Shown here: positions 1-11,413 of the stretch, piece after piece
How the letters are laid out: every line of letters begins with the position of its first letter
Numbering within the stretch: position 1 is the stretch's first letter
Assembly (NCBI GenBank): GCA_019648995.1
Contig: BLXT01005737.1
Coordinates: 1-34,321, forward strand
Direction of reading: 5' to 3'
DNA from: Plakobranchus ocellatus
Lineage: Eukaryota > Mollusca > Gastropoda > Plakobranchidae
Length of the DNA: 34,321 bases
Position numbers and translations under genes: made by a program
Notes under the pieces: model-generated
The model's database searches: none
What the model was told of the DNA's origin: nothing
The model's input: only the letters and a program-made list of their open reading frames with translations

Positions 1-3000
1 AATATTTTCAGTTGTATTTTTAATCTTTTTTCTCCCAAGCAGCTGAAGGTTACTACACTTACACCGTTAATTTTAAGAAGCAGCCACTAAAATTTGATTT
101 TTCTCTACATACTCAAATGAAAAACTTTTCACTAGGATTATCATTGTAAAGCCCCAACTTTCTTTATTCTGATGAAGTTATCATGATGAATAAGTTAAAG
201 AAAAACATGTTGAAAAACCACTTGATCTTTTAAATGAATGAATTCTCATTGTCACATGTTTGGACTGTTTTCAAGCCATTATACTCAGTATGGGGTGCTA
301 TGAAATGGTCGTAGGTACTTACGGCGGTAGTCCCTAATACCCACAAACTGTCTTCTGTCAACTGAATAAATAATATTATAGCATCTTATCACAAAATTTA
401 ACAATCGACACAGCTTGTCTGACTGTTGCACACTTATATATCTGATTTCCTTAAAATATGCCGCTGGGATACAAACATACAAATATGCAGACGGAAAGAA
501 ATAGCACAACATCACATAAGTGGACTGTGTTACAGAACGTTTATTGCATAATGTCAAAAGAACATCAAACTGCATCTTATGTAAGAATGAGTGATCATGC
601 CAGTACAAAGGGGGGTGGAGAAATATTGACATAAGTCTGTTTAATAGTGTCTTAATCTGTACATCTTAACATTCAAAACCATGTTCTGTTAAGAGCCTTA
701 TCAGAGTTAGTACTGTTTTGACAAGCAGAGGAGCCAGAGGTTTGCAGTTCAATCTCACCTTTTGTCTTATTTCTCTCTCTTTTTTTTTTTTTTGTGTATG
801 TTTTGTGGTACTTAATAATACAACAAAGGCATTGATATTTTTTGTTTGATTTATAAAATGAGACATCAAATTTTGAAGCCTATTGAGATGGTAATAAATA
901 CCCTAAGCAGTTGGATTTTTTTTTTTTAACCAAAAAAAAACTAGACAGCAAATTCTTTTTTCTTCTTTTTTGCTGCTTGAATTTAAAACAAATACAATTA
1001 TCAGTTTTCTTTTTTTTAATTGACTCTGTGATAAAATATGAAAGATAGTACAGTGCAGCTTTCTTGGTAAGAAAATTATTACAAAAATTTAAGAGAGATG
1101 CAAAAATCTCAAAAGGTAAAATTTGGCTTGATCTTTGAAGCTAATTTGATTTGATTCCAAGAAATATTACTTTTGAGTAGGTAAAAGAAAATAGCTGAGA
1201 TTTACTTTTTATTTTCTTTTAAATTGAATTACGATAACATCTAGAAACTTTTAAACAGTAGGTCTCATTTCAAAATTTTGATTGTCTCAAATTAAAATTG
1301 TAAACCATTTCATCAAGAGCCACATGTCAGAAGTTTCACCCAAAACAAAGCTTTTAAAGAGAATAAATGAATTCTTTGCCGATAAAGTTAAACTGATAAC
1401 ATTTTTAAAAAGTCATAACATCTATTTCCCTAGCCTGCTGAATCTGCCATATGGCTTATATGACCATATGCTTCTGGTCATAAAACTGGGGAACTGCTAC
1501 AAAAGTGATTATCTTCTAAGCCATGCTGAACAGAGCTAATGAATATTAAAAAAAAAAAAAAAAAGGTCATATATGTAGAATATTTTTTACATGTATAGGA
1601 AAAATGGTTAAAAGAAATCACAGTCCTAAGGTGAAATTTATACAGTCACTGGTTTATGAATACATGCAATACAGTAGAAGCTTATAAGTTGTATGCTATC
1701 TGAACACGATTGCAATGCATCATGGCTGGAATGTAAATGTAGTGGATTTCATCAGAGTGATGAGGAAATAAAATTATTTAAATAAATGTCTCAAGACCAG
1801 CCCGAACGAGTCACTAGTCACATTTTCAATATAGTTCAAGTCACAGACACACCGGAAACAGTTGCCTATCAGCTTTAGAGTGGTGAAAACAAAGCTAAAC
1901 CGTAGTGATTCTGAGCAGAGAACCTGTGGCATTTTAACTTTTTTGGATGGGAGTGATACATAAAAAAAGGCAGGGGGTGAAAATGAATTTAACTAGCCAT
2001 CTGTTTTCTCCAAAAATTCACAAGTAACATCTGACTCATTAGGACTTGCCTTAAAACAAATGAATAAAAGCCAGTCTCATAATCACCTAAAAATAAATAT
2101 AAAGAAAAAAAAAAAAGGGAAAAAAATTAAGTAAATCTTCAATTCAGTTTGTAAAATGAATCAAGGGGATAAACAAGAGCTTAAAAGGTACGAGGAGAAA
2201 AAAAAAAAAGGCATCAAGAGGATTAACATAAATGAATAAATGCTGGTTACCATGCTCCTCAAAAATATTTTGTAAAAAAAAATATTAATAAACTACGTAA
2301 TCAATTCAATTGTTCAGAGTGAATCAAGTTTGATCAAACAATAAAAGAAAAAAGAATAACACAAAGAACATAAGGCAGCTGTGTTACTTGAAACTTCTCT
2401 TGAATAAATTTAACATAAATAAATAAAAGTTGTCTTTCTCTCTCTCTCTCTCTTTCTCTCTCAGAGGAAATACGCTAAACTTTGATTTTTTCTTTTACAA
2501 AAAAGTCATATTTGGCACAGGCACAGACGTTGTAGAAAAAAAAAAAAAGACAAAGAAAAAAAGAAATACAGCTGAAGTTGAAAATAAAGATCAAATTAAA
2601 TTACTCTGTGAAATATGGCTGTGCAACTAGTTTTTGATGTACTTTTTTGTAAAGCCCCAGAGCAATTTTTGTTACTTCAAACCATAGATGAGGTGCTTTG
2701 CAGAAAACCTTGCTACAGAAAAATGTCTGAGACCAGTCAAAAATGAGTCGTAAGACAGATTTTTTTAACATTTGAAACCACCAATACAGCCTGTAATACT
2801 GTGTTCTGGGAATTTTGGCATGTTGAAAACTGGATCATGATAGGATCATAGAAATGCTCTCGACAAAGTGGGGAAACCAAGATCTACTTCCAGCCTCTTA
2901 GCAAAACACATAGAAAGGGTGGATGAGTTAGAGATCTAGGGTCGTACAAAAAAAATCCAATGCAGCATGGCAGGCTCATCCTCGGAAATAAGATTTAAAA

Positions 3001-4980
3001 AAACGTTTCAGAACTTCAAAATCATTGAAAAGATTAGGAACAGTTTGTGGTTGGCTTATTAAAGTGGATTTAATTTTTTTTTCTTTTGTTTATAAATCCA
3101 TGGAATTTCACCTAGACGGGGCTTGTGTCCGTCAATTTAAAAGAAGATTTTAGGTTTTCCAAACTAATGTGAAATCTTCTATTGTCTGCCAACATATAAT
3201 TAGCATTGTGAAAAAAAAGAACAAAAAAAAACTTGAAAATGTTTTGTTTCTCAGAAGTGCTACATGGGACATCTGCTTCACAAGGACCAGTCTCAGGGCA
3301 TAAATGTTTTTGTTTTCAATAGATCTCAGAAAGATACCTGACTCTCCCAAACCTTTTGCCAGAACTTTAATGGGAAAAAGTTGAGAATTATCGCAATCGC
3401 ACTAATAATTTAAACACTTTTCAAACTCCTGCAAGATGTGTCTTTTTGTGAAACTATACACATTTCTTTTTTCACTTGAAGTGGTCCAAAATTCACAGTA
3501 CCAAATCTCTCATGTGTTTTCTTTTTGTGAATAGGGATTTTACAGGTTTGATATAATTTCAAATTATACGTTTTAAGATTAACATTATCGGCAAACAATT
3601 TTTATGACATTGGTAAGAGGGTTCATTACTTGCATGTATGTGTCACAGTCTGATAAAATAAGGTAGGTTTAAGAGCTATATCACTGAGTTCAAATCGAAA
3701 TTTCAAATTAAAGAAGTGAAAGTTGCTTTCCATACAGAAGAAAGTCTGCAGCATGTCTTTAGTAAATTATTAGACCTTTTGCCACTCTGGTCAAAGTTTT
3801 CAACTAGAGTCAATAATGTACAACTGAAATTAGACTCATTTTGCGGGACTACTGGTTTTATGCATGAAAAAGAAGTAGCAGCCAGATGCTGTTTTTAGTT
3901 CCAAGTAAAAAATTTTGTTCAAGTGGCTTAATTTTGAAACAAAACAAAACCAAAAAAAAAAACCTACATTGGCATAAGAAAAAAATTCAAACATAAAATA
4001 AAAAAAAAAAAAAATGCCGATGGGCTCAAAATTGTTTCTTACACACTCAACATTTTTTTTGACGATTTGATACTGAGAAGTATAAAGTACCTCCAACATA
4101 ATACAAAAGCTTAACTTAAACTTTGATAACAAAGGCCCTTACAATAAAATAAACCATTATGTAAGCATTTCTGTATCACATGGCACTTGCAAGGACGATG
4201 AAAATTGTATCCATGCAAAGTAGCTGAAATTTTGTAAGCATAGGAAAACAAACTGTCAACATAATCTCTTTTTTTCTGGTTTACATTTTGTTCAAAATGG
4301 TAGAGGAACAGTTAGGGATTTCAAACAACTAAAAAAAATGTGGACGCAAAATTTTATAAAATCAGCTGTCTCAAAAATGAATGAAAAAAAAAAAGCCCTC
4401 CCCCACAAAAAAAAGCAAAAAAGAGGTGGGGGTGAAGTGTGATTAAGGATTGAATCATAATTTATAAACATGAACAAGAGAACATTTGATTACATATTAC
4501 ATACGGAGCCATTTCATAACATGCCCTAAGTTGCAAGCCTATCTTAAGAATCAAGGAGATGTTAAAGTGACCCACTTTACTGTGAACAAATTTCCATTAC
4601 ATTTACAACAAACAGCACACAGGATCGGCTCAGTTTTTCCTACAATAAAATATTACTTTAAAACATTAAAAAAAAAAGAAAGAAAAAAGCTTATATCTTG
4701 GCAAAGAATTTACTATGCATCTCTACACAACAAGTTGAAAAGTTGGTTGAGTGGAGTCTCTGGCTGTATCGCTGATTTAAAGTATCCACAACTATGATTT
4801 GAAGTGATCTTGAGGCATTTGCATCTTATTGGTTTGGTCGACAATTTGACCCAATTTGAGAGGCTGCTACAAATATGATAACTTCATTATCTCTGTACCA
4901 TCAAACATATTCTTTAGCCTGTAAATACTCAAGGATTTCAATCATCCAAAAAGCAGAACATAAAATATGAAAACATACTA
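1..4980. other. AT-rich non-coding flank, no gene recognised
   Basis: Many poly-A/poly-T runs and a pyrimidine microsatellite. The short open frames on both strands are low-complexity and match no family I know. It could be distal 3' UTR of the kinase gene or intergenic DNA. Confidence 0.6.
2430..2462 (+). repeat. (TC)n microsatellite
   Basis: Nearly pure CT dinucleotide tract with two TTT interruptions. Confidence 0.9.
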
Positions 4981-4983
4981 TTT

Positions 4984-5228
4984 GTTATGTACCATACAAA
5001 ATGAGATATTTTGCAGGGCTGAATAAGTTCGTATGCTTCCTAGAGAACACCCACCACAGAATTCAAGTTCTATCAAACACTGCAAGACTTGAAAAATAAG
5101 TTTGTTGCTTACTAAAAAGCATCAGGTATAGAATTTAAGCTGTATCAAACACTGCAAGACATTTGTAAAGTTTGATACAGAGTTAATTCTATGGTTGGTG
5201 CAAAATATCTCACTTTGCATGGTACAAC
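4984..5228. mobile_element. Fold-back/MITE-like element
   Basis: The ends are inverted copies of about 26 bp: 4989-5014 (TGTACCATACAAAATGAGAT...) and 5199-5226, with few mismatches. Inside, an exact 18-bp direct repeat (TATCAAACACTGCAAGAC) occurs at 5071-5088 and 5143-5160, each preceded by a related GAATT-containing stretch. A further related copy is inverted at about 5168-5198. There is no coding capacity. The structure fits a non-autonomous DNA transposon with subterminal repeats; family unknown. Confidence 0.65.
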
Positions 5229-5522
5229 ACGAATATTAACATTATGAGAGAATTTGCATGTGAAAATTTAAACAATCACGAAAAATTCAACCTCGAGTCA
5301 TTACACTCATTTATGTGAGGCTACCACACATACAAACATTAAGTGCACACAGATTCTTCTTCCTCAGCAAATGTTTTTGTTCTTTGAAACTTTAATGTTT
5401 CAGAGGATGATTTTAAATTACATATCAAGCACTCTTCTGTTACAGGGATTCGAACCACTGTTTTCCACCAAGACTTTTCCCACATTTGTTCATATCTTGT
5501 ACTTATCATATGTGCAGCTATA

Positions 5523-5796
5523 TATTGTGACTGTGAGGCATCTAGGGTAAATCAATCGCATGTCATATTTTGGACAAATTCACTTAGGAGCATAATGTAT
5601 TTGCTGTATATATATAACAAAAAAAAAAAAAAACAACCTTAAGACTCAATCCCAAATTCTCTCTTAAGATATGTGTGTCTGAAGTTTTGCACTTTATCAT
5701 CTTCTTAAGTCACTTTTTTATTTTCATTAGCTCTAACGTAAAAATATCTAGAGTGACTAGAGACTGACTTGCTCTTGATGCCTCACAATGTGCCTG
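5523..5796. mobile_element. Small element with GTGAGGCATC inverted termini, copy 1
   Basis: GTGAGGCATC at 5533-5542 is exactly inverted as GATGCCTCAC at 5777-5786. The interior is non-coding and shares order and sequence (TTTTGGACAAA, AGAGCAT/GGAGCAT, ACAACC, CTCTCTTA/CTCTTAGAAGATA) with the copy at 7680-7945. Confidence 0.55.
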
Positions 5797-7679
5797 TGTG
5801 AGCAAATAATGACAAACTGCAAGGGGCAAAAAAAGAGCTTCTTGTTAATTTATAAAGGCGATTATTTTCACAGAAAAGAACAACAGACATGCAAATTCAT
5901 TTTATGGGGAAAAAATGTTTACGAGAGAAATTTTGTCTCTTACATAATACATAAAGAACAGAGTAAATTTTACGATCACATGGATTAGTAAGTAGTATTG
6001 GATGATATCACAATAAATTGACCAATGGTAAGTTATGTAGCACTACTAAAACATTTCATTTTAAAGTATACTAAATATCAACAACAACCACAGAAATTTT
6101 CTTTGTAAAAGAACATCTCTGAAGGCACAAAATAATTCATTGCAAAAGATGCGTTTGATCTCCACTACATACATACATGGTATGTGCATTTTATTGGTAA
6201 AGTTTATTAGGCATATGGTTTACTGAGCTATTTGAAAACAGTAAGATATAAGTAGAATGGTAGGTTATAAAAAAAGAAAAAGAGACATAAAAAGATGTCC
6301 ATCATTCACAACATGCTTTGAAACATATTAATACAGTAGATGTCTCGCTTTTGTCACTCTCATTTCACTCGTTAAGAAGGGTTTGACTATAAAAATAATA
6401 ATTGAATTGGTCTAGATGACAAGGATTTCAGAGACAGACAGAGCACAAATACAATAACAAATCAGCTGCATCAGTCAATGCTTCGGTCTCTGAAAAGGAA
6501 AACCAAAAAAAACGGTTGCAGGAGAAAGAAATATCAACAAAGCCTAACATCAGAGGATCAGCGGGATTTTTTTCTTTTTTCTTTTTTTTGCAATTAAAAA
6601 AAACCAACTCTTCCCTGGAGTCCATGTCCATATAACTTATCTGGATCCATTCGAGCTGAGTAACACCAAATGTTGAAAAAGAACACAGTATTTCCCATCA
6701 ACACGGTCTTCAGTGTGAAAATACCAATTTCAAAATGAAAATGTCAAATGTCATCACAATATGCAACATTTTGCAGTAAAACTGTTCATGGAAACATCAG
6801 TTCTATGCTTCCTAATGGTAGGACAGCCCACCATAGGCTTTAAGTGGTATCAAACACTGATACACTCTCCCCGAGAATTGTAACATTTCTACAAGTACTT
6901 GTTTTAACTTGTATTGCTACTGCAAAAACATTAGCTTAAATGGAATCAATACACACATAAAAAGAAAGAATGACTGCACAGGTTTTTTAAAGTTTTGTAT
7001 TTACATAGATTTGGGGGGGGGGGGGGTTACAAATTTGTTTTCCAAAAGTTCTTTACTGCTTGGCCAATGCTTCTTTAGGAAAAAATATTCACATAAACAG
7101 GGGATATCAATGACCATTATTTTTCATTTGACACTCAAAAGAAGGAAGTGCCTCTCCTCTCATAAACTGAAATCTTAAAAGTGAGTAAAACTTAGCAATT
7201 ACTGTGAGCAGTTTGGTGGAGAAAAAGAGTAAATTTTGTTGAGCAATCTCGTTATATTGATATGTACATGTCTCTCCCCAACCAATTGTTAGTAAGAATG
7301 GTGCTCATTAAATAAGCATCAGATTTTCTTCAAGTTTTTTCATAATTTATAGTAATGTAAAGCATGAATATAAGAATAAATCGTCTTTTTAAAGAAAGCA
7401 AAAATTTTAAAAAAGGGCTTTTTAAAAAATTTATCCTGAGATTTTGATATTGGAATGCAAAAGTGAAAGTAAAACAATCCGCAGTTGATTTCTTTTTTTT
7501 TTTGTCTCTTTGGTACCTCCAAGTAATCCAGAGTTAACAACAAACTTCTTAACATGTGAAGGAAATTCTGAAAAATAATATAAAACAGTGCAATTAGCCT
7601 TTTTTTTAATTTTTGTTGTTTGCTAATGGTTCAAGAACTTTATCCCATATTAAACCGTGGATCCAATCACTCAGTCATA
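5797..7679. other. Non-coding, no gene recognised
   Basis: AT-rich. Holds a 16-base poly-G run at about 7013-7026 and the repeat fragment at 6806-6860. Open frames are short and unlike any known protein. Confidence 0.55.
6806..6860 (+). repeat. Solo copy of the subterminal motif of the 4984-5228 element
   Basis: TATGCTTCCT, CCCACCA, and TATCAAACACTG (6848-6859) occur in the same order as at about 5034-5082. No inverted partner was seen nearby, so this looks like a fragment. Confidence 0.5.
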
Positions 7680-7945
7680 CAAGTGACACGAGCTGGGCGA
7701 TTCCATCACAAATCACATTTTGGACAAACTGAGTTAAGAGCATGACATATTAGCTAACAAAATATATTGGGATAGTAGAAGAAAAACAACCCTTCTTTGC
7801 CAAACTCTCTTAGAAGATACAAACAGGTTTCAAGATTGTACTTCTACTGCTTTTTTCTGGCCTTTAATATTTTTGAAAGGCTCTGATATAAGATTATCCT
7901 CATCGGCTCATGACTATTTTACTCTGGTTGCCTCACACATATATA
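7680..7945. mobile_element. Diverged second copy of the 5523-5796 element
   Basis: Same orientation and interior blocks as copy 1. The right terminus GCCTCAC is present at 7930-7936; the left terminus is decayed. Similarity is patchy, implying an old insertion. Confidence 0.5.
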
Positions 7946-8165
7946 AAACAACAACAAAATCAGTAAACAAATAGCAATCCATTGACAAAAATGTTTGATT
8001 CAAAGGGTTTCTGCCGCAATGTTGCAGCAAACAATTTTTTTAGCCCAAACTCAAAGATGATTTTGAGTTTGTCATGAGTTCTTACAGAAATTCACAAAGA
8101 AAAACAAAAATAAAAAAAAAAGAAAGAGAAAGAGAATTATTGTCAATCAGGGAACAATAAGGAAA

Positions 8166-8201
8166 GATGTTGATGTTGATGATGATGATGACAATGATGA
8201 T
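8166..8201 (+). repeat. Imperfect (GAT)n microsatellite
   Basis: GATGTTGATGATGATGATGA-type trinucleotide repeats with interruptions. Confidence 0.85.
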
Positions 8202-9429
8202 AAAAAATAAAATGAGATTATCATGTCATAGTTATAAACTTGAAATGATCAGCTGTTTAGTTTTAGAACATTAAAAAGCATGGCTGGCAAGTTTTAGTGA
8301 GACTCAGAATAAGATACAATTCTCTAACACAAAATTGACACATTGCATATCGTAACAGAGATATTATTGTGTGAAGTTGAGTTCTACATGATTGGGAAAC
8401 ACGGCCAACATGCACAGAACCGCTTACAAATGTGCCATTGTTTTAAATGATACCATCTGACATACATTATGGTGGGTATATTACAAGGTTGTTTTTTTTT
8501 TTATTTGGCAACAGCCAAAGTATGCAAAAAATAGATTTTTTTTCCCCAGAAGTTAATCTNNAACCCCCCCCCCCCCCAAAAAAAAAAAACAAAAAAACAG
8601 AACTTTCCATAACTTGCAAGATTTCCTTCTTATTTGGTAATGGCTTAAGTACATAGAGAGCAAATATTTTTCCTTGAAGTTTCATACAGGGGTGGGAGCT
8701 ATCTTGAAAAACAATACAAAAAAGAAAAAAAAAAAAACCCAGAACATTCCCTAATCTTCACACACATAAACAAATTAGACCTTTAATAAATTCCTTCAAA
8801 CCTATAGTTCCTTCACCAAAACAAAACAAAAAAATCTGCAAATCTCTGGTTTTAGCATTGAAACATTTTATGCCATTGTAATTGCTAGTACCTTAAAATT
8901 AGCATTAAAAATTTGCTGATCCAACAGTACTTTTAATAATGATGACCAGCTCCGGATCACCAGAGTAATATAAATAGTTTCATTTTTTACAATTGAAGCA
9001 GATGGAATCTCTGATCAGATGTAAGATATCTCAGTTTTGTACAAACTATTGCTATCTTGAAGCCTGGAGAGTTAATAAAGTAGGATGAGATAACTGTAAC
9101 ATAAAATCATGTCATTCAATGATTTCAGCTCATCTGTTTCAAGATCTTTAAAAAAAGGAACATGTTAAAAACAGAGAAAACTTATGGCTAAAAAACAACA
9201 CAACAATAAAGACATCACCTTTTGCCCATTTTTCTCTAGAAATCAAAGCCAACATGCGGATGAAAATATTTTTTTGAAAAAAAGAGTGAATATTATAAAT
9301 TTTGTTGAAAAAACACCTTTAGAAATATAGCGATGCAATTTACAGCAGTTTGATCGAGATAAACTTTTTTAAAAAAGAGACAGCAGTAAAAACCTTGCAA
9401 CTTTGACATCACAATAACATTGGTATGTA

Positions 9430-9600
9430 TAAGGCTCTCTGATTTTTGTTCAGTTCTTCTGCATGTAGCCCGTTCCCAGGCTTTCATGCCAGGGTGTCAG
9501 TGGTGGGTTCAAACTTAAACACACAACAGATGCCGACTTTTAGAGCAGGTTCACTAGCGACTGTGTCACCAGGATGCCCAAGCTCCTACAGTCTTGAAAT
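9430..9600 (-). mobile_element. Old, diverged tRNA-derived SINE (family A)
   Basis: Shares CCAGGGTGTC, the box-B-like GTGGGTTCAAAC, CAACAG, and the end CGACTGTGTCACCAGGATGCCC with the intact SINE at 27127-27287, in the same order and orientation. Many mismatches and indels. Confidence 0.5.
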
Positions 9601-10648
9601 TTGCAATATATAGTAGCTGTACATAATGAAATAAGAAAGGAACATCAATCTTTTCACACATTTTCAAAAATATAATTTTTCATTAAAGTTACATCTGTAA
9701 AGTTTCTGGCTTGAAAAACCTTGCTTTGCTAGCTTTCCCCCCCTCATTTACGTATTTTAAGAAATGTTTAAATAACATGCATTAGTATCATTCAAATCAG
9801 TGAAAACTAAATATCCATTTAATTCCTTAATAATTTTTTATTCATTGCAAATGACTCAAAAAGAAGAACTTTTTGTTGTCATTATAAACAATTAAAAAAA
9901 AACAAAAAGGCTAAATTTTAAAAAAAGAAAAAAAGTTTCTCATGATATCACCAATCTTCAGTGATAATAACTCTAACTTGGATATTTCATTAGTACCTTA
10001 ATTTGAGGCAGTTGTCACCTTTTAAAGAGTACTGAGCACAAACTTAAAAGATTATTGACAATTCCTAATTGAGCAATATACTTGGCTTATACTTTGATCC
10101 TTTTTTGCAGTTAGACTATTTATATTGAACGCACACTGCACCTCGTCATTTGACTAGAGTAGGTATAAGTGTCCATCCTTTCTCTGATCATATGCTTCTT
10201 TGAAGGTTAACTTATCCAGTTATGTAGCAGTCCCCTGTAATGAATCAAGTTGCAGATCTACATGGCTGACTTAAAATGAAAATCTAAGAACCGCAGGGAT
10301 GAAAACAATTCACTTCTTTATGAACAGAACTTTCCACAGACATGGTATGTAGACTTTCTGTACAAAAAAAAAGTGATTTTTTTTCCTTTCTTTTAGGATT
10401 TTAATTTGAAATAAGTCATGTAGATTAGCATCTCATTTCATTTTGTGGGATTGCCTCACAGTTCTTAATTCTTTTCTCGTCTGTTTAACTTTTTATGTTA
10501 CTCTTTGCACACCTCTAATCTGCTTTGTCTTGTTATGCCTGCAAGAGCATAAATATTGCAAAAAATCGAGTGTTTTGTAAACTGCTCTCTTTTTCTAACT
10601 GTTTTAAGCAGGAATCATCCAACCTCATCCTCATTCAGACCTATTCTA

Positions 10649-10654
10649 TTTAAT
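10649..10654 (-). terminator. Possible polyadenylation signal ATTAAA
   Basis: On the minus strand the first variant signal I noticed downstream of the stop is ATTAAA here, about 600 nt after the TGA. A canonical AATAAA is at 9837-9842. In DNA this AT-rich both occur often by chance, so the true 3' end is not fixed. Confidence 0.2.
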
Positions 10655-11248
10655 TTTTGTACATCCATGACAACTGAATAACATTTGTCCTTTTGCATCT
10701 ATGGTTGAGTCCACATGAATTAAAATTGCTCAATTCATCAAGATTAAGGATAGACAATCTTAAGTTCTTGGGGACATAAGACAAGCTATCACCTTCTTGG
10801 ACAATAATAAATGATACTTTGCAAGTTTTATGTTATCCAAGATGTTGCATCACATCATCAATTTCAAGAGGTAAAGACACCAAGTCTCCAATGTATAGGT
10901 ATTCAGAAGGAACACACAGAAGATAAAAATAAATTGCAGAGCTTTGATAAAGGACTAAGTCAATATGAAAGAAACAAAAAAAGATATAGAAAAATGGTTT
11001 GCTAAGGCATCACAGTAAGAATTACGTAAATTCTGATTGTTGTCAAGAACTCAAATAGTTTCAGTTGAAAAGAGACACATCATTGGCCAGGCCAACTCTT
11101 TTGAGTGTGTAGATTAGGGGGGAAAGAACAACCAGGTCTTTTTTAAGGTTCTCACACTAGCATGCTTTGATACACGCTGAAGCTCTCAAGTTTTGTTATC
11201 TAACATACACCAATATGGTGCATGTTAATCTGTACTTGCTGTTCCCCA

Positions 11249-11413
11249 TCAATAGAGAACAGCTTCACGGCCATGCTTATGTATGCAACTGTCTACAAGC
11301 GCAAGTATGGACGATGCAACCACATCAATGCTAATTGTGATGTCATCCTCTTGAAGCTCTTGGAAGTTCAGTTCCAGCTCATTAGGAAACATAGCCAACG
11401 TTCGCAGGGCAAC
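11249..11413 (-). CDS. Exon 13: C-terminal helix of FAM20-like domain and stop
   Basis: Acceptor ATTCATCAG before 11413. Encodes VALRTLAMFPNELELNFQEL, then SIDVVASSILALVDSCIHKH and GREAVLY, ending at TGA (11251-11249). The last helix matches the FAM20 C-terminus (V-V-L-K-A-V-R-D-C-V-E-R-N-G). This shared end argues that the FAM20-like domain is complete and the protein is not truncated. Everything below 11249 is 3' UTR or intergenic. Confidence 0.86.
   Translation of the reverse strand, partial: VALRTLAMFPNELELNFQELQEDDITISIDVVASSILALVDSCIHKHGREAVLY

Larger units (their letters stand above)
7946..11248. other. Flank below the kinase stop codon
   Basis: The part nearest 11248 should be 3' UTR of the kinase gene, but its end is not visible. 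Contains a GAT-rich tract (8166-8201), a C-run with two ambiguous bases at 8560-8561, and an old SINE at about 9430-9600. No coding exon recognised. Confidence 0.55.

Noticed and set aside
285-632. 115-residue minus-strand open frame
   Set aside because: No motif recognised and no splice or start context; treated as chance.
5445-5460. Box-B-like GGGATTCGAACCACTG (minus sense), and a similar site near 14128
   Set aside because: No matching box A or cloverleaf nearby; possibly relics of SINEs but too little to call a tRNA or an element.
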